Shown here: positions 15,951-23,338 of the stretch, piece after piece
Numbering within the stretch: the first letter of the stretch is position 1
Layout: each line of letters starts with the position of its first letter
Origin: Kangiella sp.
GTDB taxonomy: Bacteria > Pseudomonadota > Gammaproteobacteria > Enterobacterales > Kangiellaceae
NCBI GenBank assembly: GCA_002733465.1
Contig: NVVT01000001.1
Span: 307,063-335,250 of the forward strand
Direction of reading: 5' to 3'
Length of the DNA: 28,188 nt
The notes under the pieces: model-generated
What the model saw: only the letters and a program-made list of their open reading frames with translations
Databases searched by the model: none
What the model was told of the DNA's origin: nothing
Translations under genes and position numbers: made by a program

Positions 15951-17252
15951 ATGGACGTTAAAATAGCCTTAAAGCAATATCTTGTATTGTTAACAAGTGT
16001 TGCTTTCATTGGTTTGCCAGCTATAGCATCAAGTTATGCGGAAGATAAACGGGACGTGGCTGTCCCCGGAAGTCTTCCTCCAGAGACTATTCAGAACCAA
16101 GTACGACCTTTGCTTAATGAGGTGCGAAATGCACAGCAGAATAAAGATTTGCAAGGTATAAAAGACAATGTCGATGATATTCTCGAACATCTAGGCGATT
16201 GGGCTGGTAATCCGGATATCGCGCCAATCTATTTTTCCCCTATTGAATCTACCACACCTAGTCGTAAACCCGTCGGTATGTTGTGGCACTCAATCAATGA
16301 TGGTATCCATAACAAGGTTATGTGGCGTTTTGTACCTGATGGCAATCCGGAAAAGATGAGGAGAGGTTTGCGTGCTGCGGCCCGTCCGGTTCTCACTTAT
16401 TCGCTTCTATATTCTTTAAATACTTACAAACAGCAGAAACATCTAAATATTGTTATCAAAGGCGCGAACTATTTACTGGGATTACAGCAAGAGAACGGTT
16501 TATTTCCACTGCCTGATATGCGTGGCAAAGATAAGCGTCAAACAGCTATCATTAACAGGATATTGCGCAACAATCCTCAGGCTGTCAAAGACGGTTGGAT
16601 AGTCTCGGATCACCGGGGAGAGCTTCTTTTTGATCATTCGACTGCTGGCGTTGCAATGGTAGAGGCATACCGTATTACCAAAGATCAAAGATATTTTGAT
16701 AGTGCCAAAAAGGCCAGTTTATGGGCAATGTCTCAAGCCATTGATACAAACTGGAGCAATAATGCTTTTGCGGCTTGGTTATTAGCCGAGTTCTATTCAA
16801 TCAGTGCGCAAGAAATAATGATTAAGTCAGCGATAGACAACATTCGTTATGGTGTATTGCCTGGGCTGTTGGAAAGTGGGCGTTGGTTAGATCCTTTCAA
16901 TTCAAAACTGATCTATCACTCTATTAATGTTAGAGGAATGCTTGCGGTATTAAGGCAACTACCGAAAGAAGATTCTTTTAGAGAAGAGCTAGTCACGCAG
17001 ATTAAAAAAGCAATTGATAATGCGTCTCGGCAGATAACATCTTATGGAGCGTCTTCGGTTTCTACTTCTACAGAAATGCTGATAGATGGGCTAGAAGAGT
17101 TAGGTTTTAACCAGAAATGGATTGATGCGCTCAATATCAATATAAATGCAACTCTAAAACAGCTACAGAATATCAGAGTATCTGATGTTGGTGTGTATTT
17201 GCCAAAATATATGAGATATATTGAAAACCAGAATCAGAAGAAGAGCAAATGA
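15951..17252 (+). CDS. Exported protein of unknown function, probable alpha/alpha-toroid fold
   Basis: This 433-residue protein has a signal peptide ending near ASSYA (26-30). I do not recognise a named family. The mature part is mostly helical, with segments typical of alpha/alpha toroids: GANYLLGLQQENGLFPLP at 171-188, HSTAGVAMVEAYRITKDQRYFDSA at 229-252, and NNAFAAWLLAEFYSIS at 270-285. Such folds occur in polysaccharide lyases, epimerases and unsaturated glucuronyl hydrolases, so a carbohydrate-related role is possible but unproven. GAGGG precedes the ATG. Its last four bases overlap the start of lptM (ATGA), so it is translationally coupled to the lptM-dapF operon. The first half has noticeably higher GC than cyaA upstream, which may indicate separate acquisition. 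Confidence 0.75.
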   Translation: MDVKIALKQYLVLLTSVAFIGLPAIASSYAEDKRDVAVPGSLPPETIQNQVRPLLNEVRNAQQNKDLQGIKDNVDDILEHLGDWAGNPDIAPIYFSPIESTTPSRKPVGMLWHSINDGIHNKVMWRFVPDGNPEKMRRGLRAAARPVLTYSLLYSLNTYKQQKHLNIVIKGANYLLGLQQENGLFPLPDMRGKDKRQTAIINRILRNNPQAVKDGWIVSDHRGELLFDHSTAGVAMVEAYRITKDQRYFDSAKKASLWAMSQAIDTNWSNNAFAAWLLAEFYSISAQEIMIKSAIDNIRYGVLPGLLESGRWLDPFNSKLIYHSINVRGMLAVLRQLPKEDSFREELVTQIKKAIDNASRQITSYGASSVSTSTEMLIDGLEELGFNQKWIDALNININATLKQLQNIRVSDVGVYLPKYMRYIENQNQKKSK

Positions 17253-17473
17253 CCTTTCCCTCACTAAATTGGTTTATATTACGTTTTATCATCGTTTGTA
17301 GTTTTTGTTTATTACTTTGTAATTGCGGAAATAAAAGTGCTCTGTTTCTAGAAGCATCTGAGCAAGTTGAAAATAGAGACATTAATAAACTGGATAAAAC
17401 TGAAACCGAAATTGAAACAAATAATAGTCACTCTGAAGTGGATTCACCCTCTAAAGGAGAGCAAACACCATGA
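17249..17473 (+). CDS. lptM: LptM-like small outer-membrane lipoprotein (YifL family)
   Basis: This 74-residue lipoprotein has a short hydrophobic signal and lipid-attachment Cys26, followed by GNKSALFL, which aligns with the LptM/YifL hallmark C-G-x-K-G-P-L-Y. In E. coli, LptM binds the LptD-LptE translocon and helps LptD reach its correct disulfide form. The residue before the Cys is Asn rather than the usual Gly/Ala/Ser, and the GP of the hallmark is SA, so this is a divergent copy. The rest is an acidic, low-complexity tail. Position just before dapF is the conserved gammaproteobacterial location and is the main support. It overlaps the genes on both sides by four bases (ATGA in each case). 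Confidence 0.75.
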   Translation: MTFPSLNWFILRFIIVCSFCLLLCNCGNKSALFLEASEQVENRDINKLDKTETEIETNNSHSEVDSPSKGEQTP

Positions 17474-18312
17474 TGTTAAGTTTTGCTAAAATGCATGGAT
17501 TAGGCAATGACTTTATGGTGGTTGATGGCATCTCACAGAATGTCTATTTTAGTGAATATCAAATTCGAAAACTAGCGGATCGAAATAAAGGTGTTGGCTT
17601 TGACCAACTTCTTTTGATCGAAGCGCCACCGCAACCGGATGTAGATTTTCATTATAGAATATTTAATGCGGATGGAAGCGAAGTTGAACAGTGTGGAAAT
17701 GGCGCAAGATGCTTAGCAAAATTCGTAAAAAAAATGGGCCTTACTTGGAAGCATAAATTTAGAGTGAGTACTCAAAAAGGCATCATGAGTGTGCAACTTA
17801 TGAGAAATGGTTTAGTTAGTGTGGATATGGGAATTCCGGAATTAGAGCCTCAAAAAATTCCGTTAGCAGAAAACCAAGAAGCGGTCAGTTATCAAATCGA
17901 GTTAACAACGCAAACCATTTCATTTGGATCGGTTTCAATGGGTAATCCACATTGTGTTATAGATATAAATGATTTAGAAGATGAGTTGACTGATAAGGTT
18001 GTTGAAAGCCTCGGGAAAGAAATTAATCAGCATCAAATGTTTCCTAAAGGTGTCAACGTCGGTTTTATGAATATTGTTTCAGAGAGTGAAGTAAGGTTAA
18101 GAGTCTTTGAAAGAGGAGCCGGAGAAACTTTGGCTTGTGGTACGGGCGCCTGTGCAAGTATGGTCGTTGGTAGATTGCAAAATAAACTCAGCCAAAGAAC
18201 AAAAGTGTTTTTACCCGGTGGACATTTACATATTGATTGGGCAGGTAAAGGCGAATCTCTAAAAATGATTGGGCCAGCCGATTTTGTTTATCATGGTTAT
18301 TTAGAAATTTAG
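17470..18312 (+). CDS. dapF: Diaminopimelate epimerase
   Basis: This enzyme interconverts LL- and meso-diaminopimelate in the cytoplasm, supplying lysine and the peptidoglycan cross-linking residue. It has 280 residues (E. coli 274). The two catalytic cysteines are in their hallmark settings: Cys75 in EQCGNGARC and Cys223 in ETLACGTGACAS. The N-terminal FAKMHGLGNDFMVVD and the central SMGNPHCV are also diagnostic. AAGGAG lies about ten bases before the first ATG (17470); a second ATG follows at once. It overlaps lptM by four bases. lysA, which in many relatives sits between lptM and dapF, is absent here. Confidence 0.97.
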   Translation: MMLSFAKMHGLGNDFMVVDGISQNVYFSEYQIRKLADRNKGVGFDQLLLIEAPPQPDVDFHYRIFNADGSEVEQCGNGARCLAKFVKKMGLTWKHKFRVSTQKGIMSVQLMRNGLVSVDMGIPELEPQKIPLAENQEAVSYQIELTTQTISFGSVSMGNPHCVIDINDLEDELTDKVVESLGKEINQHQMFPKGVNVGFMNIVSESEVRLRVFERGAGETLACGTGACASMVVGRLQNKLSQRTKVFLPGGHLHIDWAGKGESLKMIGPADFVYHGYLEI

Positions 18313-18384
18313 TTTTAAAAATGGCAAATATTCAACCTGTTTCAACTGGCTAGTTAGAAATAAAATTTGAGGAATAAAATAATA

Positions 18385-19215
18385 ATGACAAATTCACATA
18401 ATCAAACTTTAGCAAAACAGGCATTAGAATCAATTAAATCGATTCCAATACAAATAAATAGTGAAGACTTGGATGTAAAAGATCAATCAAAGAGTAAAAT
18501 TAACCTCGACCGATTTAATAAAATGATGGATGAAGCCGCCGTTAGGCAATATTTGTGCGAGAACCCAGACTTCTTTGATAAGCAACCCGATCTATTATCG
18601 CATCTTGATTTAAATCATAGTGGTAGTGAAGTGCCTTCTTTAATAGAACGACAGGTTAAAACGCTAAGAGAGAAAAATCAGTCGCTTCAAACACAATTAG
18701 TTGAAATGTTGCAAGCGGCATATAGAAATGAAGAGCTACTTAATAATTGTAATCGATTTATGCTACATCTACTTCAAGCAGAAGACTTAACTAGTTTAGT
18801 GAATAGAGTATTGACCGGAGTAAAAGAAGAGTTTGATCTTGATGCCAGCGCTCTCATTTTAGTAGGAGAATTTAAGCCTTGTCATCCTGCTAGAGTACTT
18901 AGTGACCCGAGTGAAGTTAAGCAGTTGTTAAACAATCAGTTCCCGGATAACTCGCCTCTTTGTGGTCGATTAGAAAATAACACAAAATTAGAACTATTCG
19001 GCGAATTGGCTAATGATTTAAAATCCAGTGCTTTGATTCCGTTAGGTGAAAATTGTCGCCACGGGTTATTAGCCTTAGCGAGTAAAGATGACTCTCGTTT
19101 TTCTCCGGAAATGGGGACTCTTTTTCTGGATCTAATTGCCAAAACAATTACTGGTTTATTAAAAAATCATAATAATTGGCCGAGACTCACTCAATTAATT
19201 AATATTAAAGACTAA
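18385..19215 (+). CDS. DUF484 family protein (GAF-like)
   Basis: This 276-residue cytoplasmic protein is of the DUF484 (YigA) family, which is almost always found next to dapF in Gammaproteobacteria and has no established function. The family signature is the region VRQYLCENPDFFDKQPDLL, then IERQVKTLREKNQSLQTQL, a coiled-coil helix, followed by a GAF-like domain from about residue 125 to 265. A TTG 18 bases upstream (18367) also opens the frame, but it sits within GAGG of the ribosome binding site, so the ATG is the better start. The first 55 residues before the family region are an extra polar extension. In many relatives xerC follows; here the next gene is the HAD phosphatase. Confidence 0.88.
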   Translation: MTNSHNQTLAKQALESIKSIPIQINSEDLDVKDQSKSKINLDRFNKMMDEAAVRQYLCENPDFFDKQPDLLSHLDLNHSGSEVPSLIERQVKTLREKNQSLQTQLVEMLQAAYRNEELLNNCNRFMLHLLQAEDLTSLVNRVLTGVKEEFDLDASALILVGEFKPCHPARVLSDPSEVKQLLNNQFPDNSPLCGRLENNTKLELFGELANDLKSSALIPLGENCRHGLLALASKDDSRFSPEMGTLFLDLIAKTITGLLKNHNNWPRLTQLINIKD

Positions 19216-19248
19216 TTAAAATTCTTGCATTCGTATAATAGCTGCATT

Positions 19249-19917
19249 GTGTTAAATACAAAAATAATAAAAGTAATTAGTTTTGATTTAGATAATACAC
19301 TGTATGATAATTCTCCGGTTATTGCTCTAGCTGAAAAAAAAAGTCAAGAATACTTAGCTTTAGAATTTAGAAAACAAAATCAAATTTACGATATTAATGT
19401 TTTTAAAGAGATAAGACAGACACTTTTTGAAAGCAACAATATCGCTTTTGATAATTTAACGTATTTACGTGAAGAATGTTTAAGGCGGGTTTGTTCAGAA
19501 CTTCAGAAAGCTGAATCAATTGTTCAACAAGCAACTGCAATATTTATTGATCTGCGACAACAGGCAATCATTCCAAAAGAAATTATTAGAATGATTGAAA
19601 GCCTTTCAGAACGTTATACGCTTGTCAGTATTACCAATGGCAATTGTGAAGCAAGCAACTTAGCCGTTGGTAAATATTTTAAAGAAAACTATTCACCACA
19701 GCAAGGTCATAGAGCGAAACCTCATACTGCAATGTATCAAAAGGTATTAGATAATTTTCAAATAGATGCCGAACAGTTATTACATATAGGTGATGAAGAA
19801 AAATCTGATGGTTTAGGCGCAAAAAATATCGGATGTCAGTTCCACTTGTTTCAACCGTTTAAAAAATCTGAGTGTTTACAAAAGTCGATTGATAATCTAA
19901 TTTTTGCTACTCAATAA
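19249..19917 (+). CDS. yigB: HAD-family phosphatase, YigB-like
   Basis: This is a cytoplasmic haloacid-dehalogenase phosphatase of about 222 residues. E. coli YigB (238) dephosphorylates FMN and the riboflavin intermediate 5-amino-6-ribitylamino-uracil phosphate. Motif I is FDLDNTLYDNSPVI, close to the YigB form FDLDDTLYDN. Motif II is SITNGN, the motif III Lys lies in RAKPHTAMY, and motif IV is GDEEKSDGLGA. The cap is helical (about residues 20-105). Start choice is uncertain: GTG at 19249 gives an N-terminus close to YigB in length, while the TTG at 19225 adds eight residues. Neither has a ribosome binding site. TATAAT occurs at 19234-19239, between the two candidate starts. Confidence 0.85.
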   Translation: MLNTKIIKVISFDLDNTLYDNSPVIALAEKKSQEYLALEFRKQNQIYDINVFKEIRQTLFESNNIAFDNLTYLREECLRRVCSELQKAESIVQQATAIFIDLRQQAIIPKEIIRMIESLSERYTLVSITNGNCEASNLAVGKYFKENYSPQQGHRAKPHTAMYQKVLDNFQIDAEQLLHIGDEEKSDGLGAKNIGCQFHLFQPFKKSECLQKSIDNLIFATQ

Positions 19918-20016
19918 TAATCCTAGAATAATGACTTTGATCGAAGTAGGTATTTTAATCCGCAATTAAGTTTAGAAGGATGAGCTTTTTTATTCACTCA
20001 CCCTAACAGTGATTAA

Positions 20017-23000
20017 TTATTCAAAAAACATCTTCTCTCGCTTTTTTGGATGGTTGCCAATTTCATTCATGGTATCAGAATGATATAGACGCCCATTGAC
20101 CATCACACCATGGACTTGATCGCTCGAATAAATATCCTTTAGTGGGTCGCTATCCAAAATGACTAAGTCAGCCAATTTACCAATTTCTAATGATCCAATG
20201 TGTTTATCCATTCCAATGTATCGAGCGCCGTCAATAGTCGCTGCTCTAATGACTTGCAAAGAAGTCATTCCGCCCTGTGCAAACATCCACATTTCCCAGT
20301 GAGCGCCTAAACCTTCTCTTTGTCCATGTGCACCGAGTTGAACGCTTACGCCTTCTGTTTGAAGCTCCATTGCCACTCTCGCATTATTGAAGTGGTTATA
20401 ATCTTCTTCCGGAGCAATGGTTCTTCTTATTGAGCGGGGATAAAGAACTTTTTGAGGTACGTACTTACTCAGCAACGGATGCTTCCAAACCTCATCATGT
20501 TGATACCAATAATTTTCACCCCAAATACCGCCGTAACCGACCACCAGTGTGGGTGTATAACCGGTTTCACTTTGTTTCCATAGTTGCTTCACATCTTCAT
20601 AAATGGCTGCCATAGGAATGGAATGTTCTACTCCCGTATGACCATCAATAATCATGGTTAAGTTATGCTGGAATAATGACCCACCTTCAGGCACTACCAT
20701 CATATTGGTTTGTCTAGCGGCTTCTAAAATTTGTTGTCTCTGATCGCGCCTTGGTTGGTTATAACTCTTAACTGAAAAAGCACCTTGAGATTTTAGTCGT
20801 TTCAAATGTTTGGTGGCATCTTCAAGTCCATCCACTTCCGCAGTAATGTAGGTGGTTGCACCATACAAAATTCTACCTGTTGAAAATATTCTTGGTGCTA
20901 CGGTTAGTCCCTTGCGAGCCATTTCAGCGGACGCAAAAATTTCGCCAGTATCATTTGATGGATCATGAATAGTGGTTACTCCAAAAGCTAAGGATGCTAA
21001 ATTCATCCAATTTTGTTGAGGCGTAATTTGGCTACTGCCTTGACTACCATGCCAATGCACATCGACTATACCAGGCATGATGGTTTTGCCTTTTAGCTGA
21101 ATGGTTTTTGCATTATTCGGCGCGGTTAAAGTACCGCTTTTTCCAATCGCTTTAATACGATTATCAGTTATTAAAATCTCACCATCCGCAAAAACCTCAT
21201 CACCTTTCATGGTTATAATTTGCGCGCCGGTTAATAAAATACTGCCAGTAGGAATATCGCTTTTCACTTCAAAACTTAAGCTGGTTGTGGTTGGCTCTAA
21301 CGACTCTGATCCTGACTCTGAATCATTTTTTGATTTCCAATCGGCAATTTTAGGCAATTTTAGTTGATGAAGCTTATCACCCAACGACCAATTAACCGTT
21401 TTGCTAGTTTTGCTCCAAGAGATATTGTTTCCACCTAAATTACTAATTTTCAGCAATGGAATATTGGTCGCCTTTGGTGATAACTCAATTGATTTTGACG
21501 CTGAAGTAAAAGGGGTCACAAATAAATGGTAACGCTCTTTAAAGGTTAAGAATTTTTCATTGGGAGACAAAGCAAATTCTAACGCCCATTCACTGCTGGC
21601 ATGAGTCTTAGCATCGTGCCCTTTTAGGTTTACACTGACCAAATGGGTTTTCTTATCTGAAAATCGAGTGACAAAAATTCTATTATCATCTTTTGCAAAA
21701 AATGGTGTGTTACCTGTTTCAGTTATTAAAGTAGACACCCCTCCAGATGAACTCACTTTGTAAATCCCAGGATTTAGATCAAAATCAGATGATAACAAGC
21801 GTCCCGCAGTTACTTTTTGATAAACAACATTCTTTCCGCCATTGGAAAAACGAGGTGAAATATATTTGCCGGATTGTTTAGTCAACTTTCGGTTACTTCC
21901 ACCCTTCGATCGAACTTTTCGCACAGCACCTTGCTCGTCATCGCTCCAACTAACATAAGTGATCCACTTTCCATCTTTCGAATAGGATGGATAAAAAGCT
22001 AATTCATTATCTCTGCGAGTTAATCGTTTTGCTTTGCCTTTAGGCAAGTTTTTTGTGTAGAGCTGACCAAGAGCCTGGAATACAACTTGCTTACCATCCG
22101 GTCTAACTTGAACCCAGCGCAACATTTTAGTATCGAAACTATCCGGCCCTGGATTTTGTTCAAAGCGAACCGCTTTACGCATAGATTTAGTCGTTTTTAC
22201 ATGAAAAGGAATATCACTTGCTACTCCGGTAACACGACTGACACTGTGTAATTTACCGCCCGCCCATAAAACAATATTTTTGCTATCTGGTGTCCAAGCA
22301 ATGGTTGGGTAAACGCCATGTATTGCCCAAGTTTCTTGCATATCTCTATCTAGCTTTTTATATAATGGTGTTTCTTTACCGCTGACTAAATCTTTTATAA
22401 ATAAACTTGATTGATTTCTTATTCTTCTCACAAACGCTAAATATTTTCCATCGGGAGAAGGAGTCGGTCTAACCGAACCTCCCATGCCTGAAACTTCTTT
22501 TTTTATTTGTCCATCGTTTCTATCAATTGAAAAAATTTCGTAAATGACATTGTTAGAATCTTTACTGTATTCAAAAATCGCGCCGGGAGTAGAGTCTCGA
22601 GAAAAGTAGACCTTCTTTCCGTCAGGAGAAAAACTCGGTTCACCTAAATCTTTTTGTTTATTTGGTTTTTCATTTAATTGTAAACCAGCGCCACCGACTT
22701 TATGGTACAGCCAAATTTCACCTGAGCCGATTGAACGTTGTGATGTGAAGTGTTTATGGGCTGCAATGTAGTCACCGTCTGGAGACCATGTTGGACTATT
22801 TAATAATCTAAATTTTTCTTTAGTCACTTGATGTTGATTTGTACCATCTATATCCATCGTCCAAATATTATCCGCGCCATCTTGATCCGAGGTAAATACT
22901 AGTTGCTTGCCATCGGGGCTAAATTGAGGCTGCATTTCCCAAGCGATTGAGTGAGTAATTGCTTTCGCTTCTCCGCCTTTGATTGGCAGTGTATAAATAT

Positions 23001-23253
23001 CACCGAGTAGATCGAACGCGATGGTTTTCCCATCAGGACTTAAAGTCACATTCATCCATGTGCCTTGAGTGACATCAATGTTAGCTAAGTAGGCTTCACC
23101 TGGTGGATTATTAACATCCCAAGTTGGTTTTTCTGACTTGTTCTCTACTTTAGTTTCGTCTGTTTTCTTACTTTCTTCCGCGATTAATGAGGAAAAATGA
23201 CCGAGACTTAAAAAACAAGCTAAGCCAAAAGATAAGAGAATTGATTTGTTCAT
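20017..23253 (-). CDS. Exported TolB-like beta-propeller / amidohydrolase fusion protein
   Basis: This 1078-residue periplasmic protein has a signal peptide (MNKSILLSFGLACFLSLG, ending LIA at about 23-25). Residues 55-640 carry repeated WD40/TolB-type blades (LSPDGKTIAFD, FSPDGKQLVFTSDQDG, WSPDGDYIAAH and others). Residues 670-1060 are a metal-dependent amidohydrolase: the metal-binding HWH in GIVDVHWHGSQG, GVEHSIP, LGAHGQREGLGAHWE, and the ending GSLEIGKLADLVILDSDPL. This arrangement is known from periplasmic amidohydrolases related to imidazolonepropionase and prolidase-type enzymes, probably cleaving peptides or other amides, but the substrate is unknown. AAGGA precedes the ATG. It is separated by 85 bases and a GC hairpin from the oxidoreductase gene on the same strand. 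Confidence 0.9.
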   Translation of the reverse strand: MNKSILLSFGLACFLSLGHFSSLIAEESKKTDETKVENKSEKPTWDVNNPPGEAYLANIDVTQGTWMNVTLSPDGKTIAFDLLGDIYTLPIKGGEAKAITHSIAWEMQPQFSPDGKQLVFTSDQDGADNIWTMDIDGTNQHQVTKEKFRLLNSPTWSPDGDYIAAHKHFTSQRSIGSGEIWLYHKVGGAGLQLNEKPNKQKDLGEPSFSPDGKKVYFSRDSTPGAIFEYSKDSNNVIYEIFSIDRNDGQIKKEVSGMGGSVRPTPSPDGKYLAFVRRIRNQSSLFIKDLVSGKETPLYKKLDRDMQETWAIHGVYPTIAWTPDSKNIVLWAGGKLHSVSRVTGVASDIPFHVKTTKSMRKAVRFEQNPGPDSFDTKMLRWVQVRPDGKQVVFQALGQLYTKNLPKGKAKRLTRRDNELAFYPSYSKDGKWITYVSWSDDEQGAVRKVRSKGGSNRKLTKQSGKYISPRFSNGGKNVVYQKVTAGRLLSSDFDLNPGIYKVSSSGGVSTLITETGNTPFFAKDDNRIFVTRFSDKKTHLVSVNLKGHDAKTHASSEWALEFALSPNEKFLTFKERYHLFVTPFTSASKSIELSPKATNIPLLKISNLGGNNISWSKTSKTVNWSLGDKLHQLKLPKIADWKSKNDSESGSESLEPTTTSLSFEVKSDIPTGSILLTGAQIITMKGDEVFADGEILITDNRIKAIGKSGTLTAPNNAKTIQLKGKTIMPGIVDVHWHGSQGSSQITPQQNWMNLASLAFGVTTIHDPSNDTGEIFASAEMARKGLTVAPRIFSTGRILYGATTYITAEVDGLEDATKHLKRLKSQGAFSVKSYNQPRRDQRQQILEAARQTNMMVVPEGGSLFQHNLTMIIDGHTGVEHSIPMAAIYEDVKQLWKQSETGYTPTLVVGYGGIWGENYWYQHDEVWKHPLLSKYVPQKVLYPRSIRRTIAPEEDYNHFNNARVAMELQTEGVSVQLGAHGQREGLGAHWEMWMFAQGGMTSLQVIRAATIDGARYIGMDKHIGSLEIGKLADLVILDSDPLKDIYSSDQVHGVMVNGRLYHSDTMNEIGNHPKKREKMFFE

Positions 23254-23294
23254 AGTGAGTCCTTGTAAGCTAATTTAAAAATTAGGTCTTGATC

Positions 23295-23317
23295 CCCTCT
23301 CCCGTCAAGGGAGAGGG
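23295..23317. repeat. GC-rich hairpin, probable REP-like repeat
   Basis: CCCTCTCCC at 23295-23303 pairs perfectly with GGGAGAGGG at 23309-23317 over a five-base loop. It lies in the 85-base gap between two minus-strand genes. No U-tract follows on either strand, so a canonical terminator is unlikely; the sequence resembles dispersed GC-rich hairpins seen in AT-rich bacterial genomes. Confidence 0.5.
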
Positions 23318-23338
23318 AGCTTAAATAAACAGCTTTAA

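Noticed and set aside
21101..21367. 88-codon plus-strand open frame opposite the amidohydrolase
   Set aside because: It is antisense to a well-supported coding region, with no ribosome binding site or family resemblance.
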